Program-made: the position numbers and the translations under genes
Part shown: piece after piece, positions 42,449 to 51,700 of the stretch
Layout: every line of letters begins with the position of its first letter
How positions within the stretch are numbered: position 1 is the first letter of the stretch
NCBI GenBank assembly: GCA_902765485.1
Contig: CACWZZ010000009.1
Coordinates: 59,854-123,853, forward strand
Origin: an uncultured Bacteroidales bacterium
Lineage (GTDB): Bacteria > Bacteroidota > Bacteroidia > Bacteroidales > Paludibacteraceae
Direction of reading: 5' to 3'
Length of the DNA stretch: 64,000 nt
The notes under the pieces: model-generated
Told to the model about the DNA's origin: nothing
Seen by the model: only the letters and a program-made list of their open reading frames with translations
Databases searched by the model: none

Positions 42449-42637
42449 GACAACTAATTGGATTTCCAATCCTAACACGTCTGCTACTTTCGTCAGCGTC
42501 TCCACCGATGGTGATTTTGAGCCTCGCTCGATGGACACTATCGTATTGATGCCTACTTGAGACAGTAACGCTAATGTATTCTGCGTCAAGCCTAACTCCT
42601 TTCGACGCTCTTTTATTATTTGCCCGATAGTACTCAT
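42437..42637 (-). CDS. hipB: HipB-like helix-turn-helix antitoxin
   Basis: 66 residues forming one Xre-type HTH: IIKERRKELGLTQNTLALLSQVGINTIVSIERGSKSPSVETLTKVADVLGLEIQLVVK. It is the last gene of the minus-strand hipS-hipT-hipB operon, one base after the hipT stop. It should bind the paired palindromes around the operon promoter and repress it, and help neutralise the kinase. The gene order (antitoxin last) differs from the E. coli HipBST operon, where hipB is first. Confidence 0.85.
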   Translation of the reverse strand: MSTIGQIIKERRKELGLTQNTLALLSQVGINTIVSIERGSKSPSVETLTKVADVLGLEIQLVVKNP

Positions 42638-42638
42638 A

Positions 42639-43601
42639 TCATTTAAAACCTAAAGTTACTCGTCTATATTCATATCCTTGGAAATACCATTTTGCCAAGT
42701 TCTGCGGCAAACCGCTCTCATTTAATATTTCTTTCACTTGTGGTTTTTCTGCACGAAATCCATTCAATTCCGTCTCTACCAATTTAGCCGGTAAGCCTAA
42801 TTGACGACCAAACTCTTCAAAAGAGGTACCTGTTACAGAATGAGTGTCATCCAACACCATACCCGGATATAAGTTCTTGCTCAACGCAAAGATATGCGGA
42901 TTGGTCAGATGTAACTGAGTGTTCAACAAATCATAAGCCGGTGTCAATCGATAATCCTTTCCGTCCGGTGAGATCAGCGAGAAATTCTTCAAATGCGCAT
43001 CATCATTACAGGTTAGATAGTTGAACACCACTATGCGGAAGAACTTGAGTTTCTCAACCATAGCTGCACTCACATGCTTGTCAATCAACGCCCCGCATTC
43101 TGCATAACTCAACGCATTGTACTTATAGTCAGGTCCATTTGTATCTTTGCTAATGTCAGCTATGGATGCAAAATCTTCCTGCATCCATTTCGTTCCGTCC
43201 GGCTGCACATCAAACCTCTTTGTAATATAGGCTACATCGCCGTTCCCAAAGTAACACAAGGTGTTCTTGGCGGTTGTAATACCATATACCTGCTCAGCTA
43301 TCCGCATCGTCAACCATTCATTGACGGGTACCCACGGACGATCAATAATATGTGGTTCTATAGGCGCTATTTTCAAGATATACCGCCCTTGTTCTCCTTC
43401 ACGAGCAAATCGCAACCGACCATTATCGACTACCATCGCATATTTGGGCTGTACACCGGATATGGATATTCGACCACTGGCTTGCGTACTTGCTTTTATT
43501 GTCGCCACATCAGCATCTATGCTCTCATACGGCAATATCGGCGACACATTCTGCGAGTCGAACATCTCCACTAAGGTCTTATGGTCATATCGTTCTATCA
43601 T
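42639..43601 (-). CDS. HipT-like serine/threonine kinase toxin (HipA without its N-terminal subdomain)
   Basis: 320 residues. RISISGVQPKYAM (residues 44-56) is the Gly-rich loop with two serines in an SIS arrangement, the autophosphorylation sites of HipA/HipT kinases. ILKIAPIE holds the ATP lysine (K77), and FNYLTCNDDAHLKNFSLI the catalytic Asp (D201) and Asn, while TPAYDLLNT has the metal-binding Asp. Relatives phosphorylate aminoacyl-tRNA synthetases and stop translation; the target here is not known. The N-terminal 100 residues of a full HipA are missing and are encoded separately just upstream, overlapping by 4 bp. That makes this a three-part HipBST-like system. Confidence 0.87.
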   Translation of the reverse strand: MIERYDHKTLVEMFDSQNVSPILPYESIDADVATIKASTQASGRISISGVQPKYAMVVDNGRLRFAREGEQGRYILKIAPIEPHIIDRPWVPVNEWLTMRIAEQVYGITTAKNTLCYFGNGDVAYITKRFDVQPDGTKWMQEDFASIADISKDTNGPDYKYNALSYAECGALIDKHVSAAMVEKLKFFRIVVFNYLTCNDDAHLKNFSLISPDGKDYRLTPAYDLLNTQLHLTNPHIFALSKNLYPGMVLDDTHSVTGTSFEEFGRQLGLPAKLVETELNGFRAEKPQVKEILNESGLPQNLAKWYFQGYEYRRVTLGFK

Positions 43602-43921
43602 GCCTCAATCGGTTTTACTGTTATCGCTCCGATGGTATCGTATTGCGCCGTGGCTGCCAACAACGCAAAATCATCGTCTTCATCTATCCGCATCGTCTTG
43701 GATTGCAATCTACGATTATAGCCTTCTGACAACATATTCGAAAATACCGAGAATAATCTCTCCGATTCATATACCGCTTGCGTCTTAGGCATATTCAGAC
43801 ATAGAGCTGGTAAACTGCTGTCTGACCTATAAGCCTCATCGTAGGTAAACATATAACTATGCGCACCTTTTTTCTCTAACTCACCGGCATAAATGCCCTT
43901 TATGTAAACACTCAAAATCAT
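43598..43921 (-). CDS. HipS-like protein (HipA N-terminal subdomain encoded separately)
   Basis: The start is the ATG complementary to 43919-43921; a TTG upstream lies inside the promoter. The product has 107 residues: MILSVYIKGIYAGELEKKGAHSYMFTYDEAY, then ALCLNMPKTQAVYESERLFSVFSNMLSEGYNRRL. This is the HipA N-terminal (Couple_hipA) domain pattern, with SVFSNMLSEGYNR matching the usual FFxNLLPEGxxR. In HipBST systems the separate N-domain (HipS) acts as the antitoxin proper. It is the first gene of the operon and overlaps hipT by 4 bp. Confidence 0.83.
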   Translation of the reverse strand: MILSVYIKGIYAGELEKKGAHSYMFTYDEAYRSDSSLPALCLNMPKTQAVYESERLFSVFSNMLSEGYNRRLQSKTMRIDEDDDFALLAATAQYDTIGAITVKPIEA

Positions 43922-43936
43922 ACTATCTTGTGATTT
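43915..43936. promoter_or_regulatory. probable HipB operator 1
   Basis: Palindrome AAATCATA-N6-TGTGATTT, one mismatch from operator 2. It covers the start codon of hipS, downstream of the -7 box, where binding would block transcription. Confidence 0.7.
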
Positions 43937-43942
43937 TGGGTG

Positions 43943-43974
43943 CAAAGATACTATATTTTTCTGACATATACAAG
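43943..43974 (-). promoter_or_regulatory. hipS-hipT-hipB promoter
   Basis: On the minus strand: CTTG (complement of 43971-43974; consensus TTTG), a 20-base spacer, TATCTTTG (complement of 43943-43950). It lies exactly between the two operator palindromes. Confidence 0.75.
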
Positions 43975-43976
43975 AG

Positions 43977-43998
43977 AAATCACAAAATAGTGTGATTT
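43977..43998. promoter_or_regulatory. probable HipB operator 2
   Basis: Perfect palindrome AAATCACA-N6-TGTGATTT immediately upstream of the -33 box. A half site, AAATCACA, recurs at 44127-44134 outside the cassette. Confidence 0.75.
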
Positions 43999-44036
43999 TT
44001 GATCTTTTTTGTTTCCTTGCTGATGTGTTTTATGTA

Positions 44037-44079
44037 GTTTTATGCAGTTACTATGCAGTCGCTACCGGTACCACTTCGT
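44037..44079 (+). repeat. 43-bp perfect direct repeat, right copy
   Basis: Same 43 bases as 42365-42407. Here it is preceded by a related 11-bp unit (TATGTAGTTTT). It is followed by a terminator hairpin, with no plus-strand gene between this copy and the other one. The 319-bp stretch from 43922 to 44240 holds only the hip control region, this repeat, the terminator and the promoter of the next gene. Confidence 0.95.
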
Positions 44080-44086
44080 TACCATT

Positions 44087-44121
44087 ACGGACATCCTTGT
44101 ACAATTTGATGTCCGTTTTTT
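44087..44121 (+). terminator. intrinsic terminator right of the HipST cassette
   Basis: ACGGACATC, a 12-base loop and GATGTCCGT followed by T5. No plus-strand gene feeds it from within the cassette, so it may be the original terminator of the DUF4861 operon, displaced by the insertion. Confidence 0.75.
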
Positions 44122-44161
44122 ATATAAAATCACACTTTTGGAAGTCTTTTTTAGAAATAAA

Positions 44162-44193
44162 TTTGCTCTTTCAAAACTTTTTTTGTACCTTTG
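44162..44193 (+). promoter_or_regulatory. Bacteroidetes-type promoter for the DUF234-type ATPase
   Basis: TTTG (44162-44165), a 20-base spacer, TACCTTTG (44186-44193), about 48 bp before the ATG. Confidence 0.85.
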
Positions 44194-44240
44194 CAGCCGA
44201 ATTATGTAAATGACCATTTATATAAATACAGATTAACATT

Positions 44241-45554
44241 ATGAAATTCTACGACAGAGACAAAGAATTAGATGTACTGCAACAGACTGAGTTACAATCA
44301 CGCACCAATGCCACCTTTACAGTACTGATGGGGCGCAGACGAGTAGGAAAAACCGCGCTTTTGATGCATGCATTTGACCATGATGAGTTTGCCTATCTGT
44401 TTGTCTCAAAAGATAGCGAAGCCATGCTTTGCCGGAAATTCCAAGATGCGTTGGAACAGCAGTTGCAATTATCGGTATTTGGTACGATAACCCGGTTTCG
44501 GGATTTATTTGAGTTAATCATGCGCGCTTCCGTTCAGCGGCATTTCACCATTATTATCGATGAATTTCAGAACTTGCAGAAGATTAATCCAGCCATCTTT
44601 AGCGAGATTCAGGACGTATGGGACAGATACCACACGGAGTCGCACATCAATCTCATTGTATCGGGCAGCATCACTTCGCTAATGAAGCGGATTTTTGAGA
44701 ATGAGAGTGAACCACTATACGGACGGCCTACCTCCAAGTTTACACTTCGCCCTTTCAGCATACATGTGCTGAAAAGCATATTTGCAGACCACTGTCCCGA
44801 ATATACCAACGAAGATCTGCTATGCCTCTATATGATAACCGGAGGAGTGGCAAAATATGTGGAGTTGCTGATGGACGCAGGGTGCTTCACAAAAGCGCAA
44901 ATGCTTGATTATGTTTGCCGAATGGATTCATATTTTCTCACGGAAGGAAGGGATATTATCAATAATGAATTCGGCTCGGATTATAATACCTACTATTCCA
45001 TCTTGCAACTTATTGCAGGAGGTGCCAACAGACGGGGAGAGATAGATGGGGCTTTGCAAAAGGACTGCGGAGTATATTTGTCCAACTTGGAACGCAATTT
45101 CAACATGATCACACGCATCAAACCCATGTTGGCGTCTGCATATTCGAAAACATCTTCCTATGAAATATCAGACCCTTTCCTGCGTTTTTGGTTCCGTTTC
45201 ATTTGTCCTTTTCAGGCTCTTATAGAGAGTGGGCAAATGCAGCTGCTACGAGCAAATATTGATTCGCACTATGACCAATTCACCGGTATTACTTTGGAGC
45301 GATATTTCCAGACGCTACTGATGGAAAGCGGACAGTTTACCCAAGTAGGCAATTGGTGGGACAGAAAGGGAGAGAACGAGATTGATATTATTGCCCTGAA
45401 TGAATTTACCCATGAAGCCCTTGTTGCAGAGGTCAAACGCAACGAGAATAAAATCAGTTTGGATGTCTTGAAAGATAAGGTGAACCATTTGCCTCATGCG
45501 CAGTTCGGCAAATATCGCTTTGCATTCAAAAGCTTCTCTATAAAACAAATGTAA
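44241..45554 (+). CDS. AAA+ ATPase of the DUF234 / DEXX-box archaeal-type family
   Basis: 437 residues. The N-terminal FYDRDKELDVLQQT is the usual FxxREKEL start. Walker A is GRRRVGKTALL (residues 31-41), Walker B FTIIIDEFQN near residue 104, and sensor 1 NLIVSGSITSLMKRIF. A winged-helix region follows (AGGANRRGEIDGALQKDCGVYLSNLER), then YEISDPFLRFWFRFICP, the DUF234 landmark. The C-terminus has VGNWWDRKGENEIDIIALN with ALVAEVKRNEN, a D-(x)n-E-x-K arrangement suggesting a PD-(D/E)XK nuclease fold. These proteins occur in mobile or accessory regions with no agreed function. The gene has its own promoter and terminator. Confidence 0.85.
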   Translation: MKFYDRDKELDVLQQTELQSRTNATFTVLMGRRRVGKTALLMHAFDHDEFAYLFVSKDSEAMLCRKFQDALEQQLQLSVFGTITRFRDLFELIMRASVQRHFTIIIDEFQNLQKINPAIFSEIQDVWDRYHTESHINLIVSGSITSLMKRIFENESEPLYGRPTSKFTLRPFSIHVLKSIFADHCPEYTNEDLLCLYMITGGVAKYVELLMDAGCFTKAQMLDYVCRMDSYFLTEGRDIINNEFGSDYNTYYSILQLIAGGANRRGEIDGALQKDCGVYLSNLERNFNMITRIKPMLASAYSKTSSYEISDPFLRFWFRFICPFQALIESGQMQLLRANIDSHYDQFTGITLERYFQTLLMESGQFTQVGNWWDRKGENEIDIIALNEFTHEALVAEVKRNENKISLDVLKDKVNHLPHAQFGKYRFAFKSFSIKQM

Positions 45555-45584
45555 AATCTTCTACCGAACATTATTGGGGCTTTC

Positions 45585-45625
45585 AACAAACCACCCCGCG
45601 GCAGGTTGCCACGGGGTGGTTTGTT
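45585..45625. terminator. bidirectional intrinsic terminator
   Basis: A 14-bp perfect stem (45585-45598 with 45612-45625) and a 13-base loop. It lies between the converging ATPase gene and the small minus-strand gene. Confidence 0.85.
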
Positions 45626-45754
45626 TCAGAATACGCGATCACGCCGCTGGGGAGCCTGCGCATGAGTAGAGCTCCCTTCTATAGGCCACATTATTTCTGA
45701 AGTCTTGACGATAGCAATTCCCGTCATCGGTTCTATGTAATGCTTCTTTCCCAT
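45626..45754 (-). CDS. small 42-residue protein of the Bacteroidales K-x-YIxP type
   Basis: An ATG complementary to 45752-45754 opens a frame of 42 residues, starting MGKKHYIEPMTGIAIVKTSEIM and ending QRRDRVF. Two facts support it. A full promoter lies 10 bp upstream on the same strand, and the frame ends exactly at a terminator stem. The start resembles small Bacteroides/Prevotella proteins beginning MKKxYIxPxxxxx, whose function is unknown. Without the promoter I would not have called it. Confidence 0.6.
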   Translation of the reverse strand: MGKKHYIEPMTGIAIVKTSEIMWPIEGSSTHAQAPQRRDRVF

Positions 45755-45763
45755 TTACGACTA

Positions 45764-45795
45764 CAAAAGTACTGCTTTTTTTCCGAACCTGCAAA
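45764..45795 (-). promoter_or_regulatory. Bacteroidetes-type promoter for the 42-residue protein
   Basis: On the minus strand: TTTG (complement of 45792-45795), a 20-base spacer ending GCAG, TACTTTTG (complement of 45764-45771). It lies just 3' of the giant gene stop. Confidence 0.8.
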
Positions 45796-45797
45796 TT

Positions 45798-48700
45798 TTA
45801 TTTCACTTTTTTGCCGGTTGCATTAAATATTGCGCCCTCTTTCGTAATAATATATATATCATTTCCGATCAGAACCTTGCGATTTCCTTCTTTCTCTCCA
45901 TTGATCTCATCTACTCCTGTAGTAATCTGCGGAGCATTCCTCGACTGAATACGTAAGCCATATCCTTCAGTAGTTCCCTTTGCGAGATCTAATGTATATG
46001 GACTCTCCGTTAAGTTCCAAATATCCGAGCCATTATATGTGAGATACAAGTCTGCCTCATCTTCCGGCATACGATCAATTGCAAAGGTATAAGAGCCTGC
46101 CTTGGGAGCATAGAAACTCAATACGACTACGGCTTCGTCATCTACTAACGGAGCCTCCACGTCACACAGTTTCATGCCGTAGGCATTTGCCCACACTTGT
46201 GCTACTTTGGAGTCTGTCGGAGCAGCAAACTTCGTTAATTCGCGTCCGGCTTCGTAATAATAAGTAGCTTCTTCATCTGCACTCACATACAAGCGGTCGT
46301 CGCTATAATTGGCTCCTTCTTGAGACAGAGACAGCATAAACTCTGTTTCAGACGACGAACGACGTGGAGCTCGGAGCGTACGAGTGCCACCCTCATGCGT
46401 ATATGTGATTTCCTTTCCTGCGGATGGAGTCTGAATCATATATGCCGAGCCAACTACGTAGGTGTATTCATTTAGAGGCACTGCGGTATATGAATTGGTC
46501 GCATGGCTATATATGTGAACTTTTTCTATTCCCTCTGCCGAAAGATTTGCATATTCCAAGGTTCCATTACCTAAGCAATTCCATCCTTTATTCTCATTTT
46601 CCACATCGGAATATGCCATCAATGTGGTAGAACTGAGGTTGAGCGAACCGGTAGCTGTCTTTTTGAAACGATATACATTATCTACATCGTCAATCGTTAT
46701 CGTATAGCATTGTCCCGGTTGCATTACAGAGTGGTATTTCTTCCACCCATAACCTGTCTCTACACGGCGGTTCTCTGAGAAGTCCATAATTGCATAATTG
46801 GTCTCGCATTTGATTGTTTTCTCAAGGTGCGTACTATTGTCGAAGCGGGTTACACCATTGACTGCATTCACAGGGAAAGGAACGGTAAAGTCATACCAAC
46901 CCGGAGAACACTCTCCCGAAGGATCAAGCGCCAAATCGAAATACGCATCCCCATTCACTACCAATTGGTTTGTATTGTGTACTTGACCGGATCTTCCACT
47001 ATGCTCCTGATCAGCGAGTTCTGCATCCAGAACAAAGTCATTGACAATCAATTCACCGGTGGTTAGTCGTACCTTTCCGCCCTTTGCTACGTGCAGATTA
47101 CCATACGTCTCCTTTTGGATGCTGTTTCCTTCTCCGATAGTCAACGTACCACCGTTTCCGATAGTGAGCGTGGCTCCCTCATCAATAGTGAGACTGTACA
47201 CAGACACATTCGACGTCAGTACAACATCCGTCTGGATTTCCACTACATAGTCTCCAGAGGTTGGAGCATCTTTACCAACCCAGTTGTTGTTTTGCTCCCA
47301 TGTTGTATTTTCGCTATTGAAGATATATCGCAAGTCAACTGTTGACGCATGCAAAGTCACCTCTTTAGTCATTTTGCCATCGGAGATAGTCAGTACTGCC
47401 TCATCGGATTCGGAATCCGAAACCGGATGGTAATATACATTTACAGCTTTCATTCCTTCCGCGCCACACTCAACATCTAACATTCGGTTCTCCTCCGCAA
47501 CATAGAACAAGTCTGGCTTGGAGGAAGTGATAGTAATCGGTCCTGCCACATTGCTATAACTGATCTCCAGAGGCACCTCATTCTTAAAGACTTCACCTAC
47601 GCTGTGCTCGCCTAATTCCATTGTTTCCTGGTCTGGCTCTATGTAACGCGCCAGCGTTATCTGCATATTGTTTACATAGAAATATCCCACAGCGCCATAC
47701 ACGGACACTTGTACCTTGGTGGCATGGGCATCCAATTGGATATCGCCGCTGTTTACATACGTGCCTTTCGCTCCGTCCTTGCTTCCTTTGGAGTAAGAGG
47801 ACAGCGAGGTCTCTACTTCAACCCATTGATTAGTTGTTGACAGATATTGCTCTACTTTTACTGTTCCTGCATAGAAATAATATACTCCTACTAAATCTTT
47901 ATGAGAAGCCCCGGTGTAATCGAAATTACAGGTACGCGGTTCGCCATACTCACTCAAATCAAAGATAATACTTCTATCTACCTTGTGAGTCAGGTTCCAA
48001 CCGCAATCTGCCGCTTTCTCTTCGGATTGGGTGTAGATCAGCCTATCGCAATCAGCATTCGGATCGCGGACTACTATCTTCTTCGTGGCAATTGCCTCCA
48101 AGAATGTAATGCCATTCTCCTCTCCGCCGGGAGCGGTTGCTGTGATAATTGTCGTACCCGGAGTTAATATATTCAGTTTACCATCCACTACTTGTGCTAC
48201 GGACTCATCTGCAACGGTATAAGTTACTTCTCGGCGTTGCTCATTGCCGTTTTCATCCGTCCATTTCGCATAAGCTGTCAATGGTATATCTTCGATGTTT
48301 TGATCCAGACCAAGGAATGTCTGATCCCATACGATCGTTTGGATAGCTGCTTCTGTCACTACGAACGTCAATTGATCATTTACTTCTGCATAATTAGCAC
48401 GGTCTTCTTCATCTACTGCTCCATGCGCATATACAGTAACTTCGCCTTCTTGGAGCGGAATCAACGTACCGTTCGCAGTTATCTCCATAAGCTCGGCATT
48501 GGATACAGAAGTAAATGTTACTTCGTGGTTTCGATTCGTGCGGGCGGTAATAATATCCGTAGTGCGGACTGCCGGTTTCGGATTAGTACGTGTATCCACA
48601 GCCTCGCCATTGATGTACCATACAATAGTCTGCGGCGCTTTTCCCGCCTTGCCGGTGACTGTCACTTCTACACGCTGGTTCGTGTTATAGATAGTGATAG

Positions 48701-51700
48701 TTGCGCTTTCCTCCTTCGTGGAAGTCGGATGATACAGGATCGTTACTGGCGTTGCCCCGCTGTTACATTCCGTGTTTGGAATCACATCTTGAGGAATAGT
48801 AAACTTGTCGTTATTCGATACAATATGGATATCTCCACCATCTACTACGCTCCAGTTTACATTCACTTTTCCGGCTCCTACATTGCCGAAATACAAAGTC
48901 TGGTTGTCAGCAGTTTTGGTAATACTGATTCCTTCTGCCGATAAATTCGGTTTGCGGGTCAAGCGGATATTCTTGATATTTTTAGTACCGGTTGCCCAAG
49001 TCTTAGCCGTAGCGCGCAGATAAACAAAATCGATATTTGACACATCAATCGGTCCGTATGTTTGATAGGAGCCCCAATTGCTCAAATCAGGCTGATCCAA
49101 ATCCGTCCAATCCGTTCCGTTTTTGGAATATTGAATAAAGAACTGCTCAGATGCTAAAAGGCTCTTCTTCGCCTCATAGTACAACTCTTGCGCATTTTGC
49201 GCATCTGGAATATACCATTTGTCCGTTTCCTCGCCTTGGAAAGAGGTGATATGGGTTGATACTTCATATTCATTCTGGTCATTATACATGAAGCACTGAC
49301 CCATTGCAGCATTCTCCACCTTCACAGTGAATGTATTAACTGCAGCCTTGTATTTGTAACTCTCTGCTTGGGTGACAGACCATGTGGCGGTTCCCAACTT
49401 GGAGTTGGAATATACCACTTTCGGATTCTCCGCTGTATCATAATAAGTGGCTATCTCATTTCCTTCCGTCTGGGTAACAATAATCGGAGAGTTTTCATAA
49501 TCCGTATTGTTGGCTGTGAAGACAAACCCGTTGTCATAAGAGTCTGTCGTAATGGTATTCACATAATTAGCAACGCCCTTGACAAGAATAGCGTTATCGT
49601 ATTTCTTCACGGTCAGTGTGATTGTCTTTGCGTCCGCTTCTGCAATTCCTTCAAAACGCTCCGTTTCGTCCTGCCAAATCTTGATCGTCACTTCCTTTGT
49701 ATCGAACGATTTTGCCTCGCTGTTCGGAATGACAATCTTGTTGTTTGTAATATCATAATATGCGATTGTTGCATCCGAACTGCTGGTGTGTATCTCACCA
49801 TCGCTGTTCACAACCGTTGCCGCTTCTGCCACTTCTTCATCTACATACTTGGTGTATGGGCCTGCAGTAGTAATTGTATTCCCGCGTTTGCCAACTGTAA
49901 CGGTAAAGTCCGCCGTGGTGGCATTATAATAATCCGTTTGGGCTTTCGTAGCACGAATGGTGTAGTCACCTATCGCGGTTGCAGAGAAGATATTTCCGTT
50001 GATTGTAGCGTTGCTTGCGTTGGCGCTGATAACTTTATAAGTAACTGCTCCCACACGGTTGTTGTTCACCGGATCGGTGGTCTGCGAAGCGATCAATGTA
50101 CTTAAATCCAATTTTGAGTCAGCAGCATTTGCATCCAGACCCTCAACGGCTACTTTCACGCTACCGTCATTCATAGCTAAAGTTTGGTCAGCCTTGTTCA
50201 CTTGGATAGCCACTTGGCATGTCTGATTATTGTACATGCCGGCATCGTCCGGTTTGAATGTTACTTCGTAACTGCGGTTTCCCGCTGCTTCTTCTACCCG
50301 CGCATTCGGATTTGTCCAAGCAAACGAACCATCTACTTTTGAGTTCGCCACGCCGCGCAGCGTCACATCTGCCAAACCGCCGCTCAACGTGCTCGCGCTC
50401 AGATTCTGCAAATACGTTACTGCCGTTCCGCTCGGATTAGTTGCAATATCCGGTTTTACCTTGCTTACTACTACATTATTAACTGTTGCGGAAGCCTCAG
50501 CATAAGCGCCGTTTCCTGCTTCGGTTACGGTAATAGCAATCGTGCCGGATTTGGAGAAAGTCATCTGTGCCCCGTCGAAATTAGCTACACCTTCAGGAGT
50601 TGCAGAATAGGAGAAGTTCGTCAGACCACGGTCGGTAGTAGCAGTCAAATTAACCAAATCGGTAGTCTTGTATGCCGTACCGATATTATGAGAAGTAATA
50701 TTCTGCGTCAAACCGCCCTGTACTGTGGCATTCAAAGTTATTTTAGCTAATTCTGTACCCGTATTATCCTTAATGTATAAGAATGCCTTTTCTACTGTAG
50801 CCTCAGCAGGCACATTATAGCCTACTTTAATAGTTTGTGTACCATAAGTCTCACAGTCTCCGAAAGAGTCATCCGACTTCAGTACAAAATTGCTGCTGCC
50901 TTCAATAGAAAGTTCTACTTGATAGTTCGCATAGTCAAGTGTGAATGTCTTGTCTGCAACGGTAGAAAGAGCCAATGCCTCAAAGTTCAACTCTGTAACA
51001 GACGGATTAGCATACGACCAACGTGTATAAGATGCGTCGGTAATATCGAAACCATTAGACGCATTGGATTTAAAGACCATCTTAACAATGTCTTTGTTTA
51101 AATTGCTGAATGTACGAGTATCTATTGTTTGATCCCACGTGCGCCCAGTCCAACTCTGTGTACTACCGGTAGAGATTTCTTTATTGTTCTTATCGTAGAA
51201 TTTCACCTCGTATGTATTGGTGTAAATCTTTGATTTCGATGAACGAACTTTTAATACTACTTGCTTCGGAATCGTTAAGTCGTATGTTTTGGTAGTATTC
51301 GCCAAACCGGAAGCCGTTGCTAAACCCTCATTTATATCACACTTAGCAGTCGGATCGGTTACTTTTACCATCTGTGATACATCACTTGCAGCCACTGACA
51401 CACCATCTACGCCTGCCAAAGAAGCTGTAACAGCAATTCCTTTTACAGCCGTTCCTGAATAGTTCAAATACCATTTACCATCCTCCTTCGTGACTGTCAC
51501 TCCGGCAGTATTGGCATCTACAGCAAAGGTAATATAACTGTCTCTGCCGGAATCAGAAGTAGCTATCAATTCTACTTTCTTGGTTCCGTCAGTAGTTTTC
51601 AGTTTCGTCAGGTTTTGCTCAAATGTAATATGTTGTTTCTGCAAACTGGTCAGCGTAATAGTCTTTGAGTCAGTCGCTTGTGCATACACATCCGTTTGTG

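Noticed and set aside
42365-44079. Insertion sequence bounded by terminal repeats
   Set aside because: The boundaries are direct, not inverted, repeats and there is no transposase or integrase; cassette or recombination is a better description.
49368-50105. 245-codon plus-strand open frame inside the giant gene
   Set aside because: No promoter, no domain, Cys/Arg-rich composition; it is antisense to coherent Ig-like modules.
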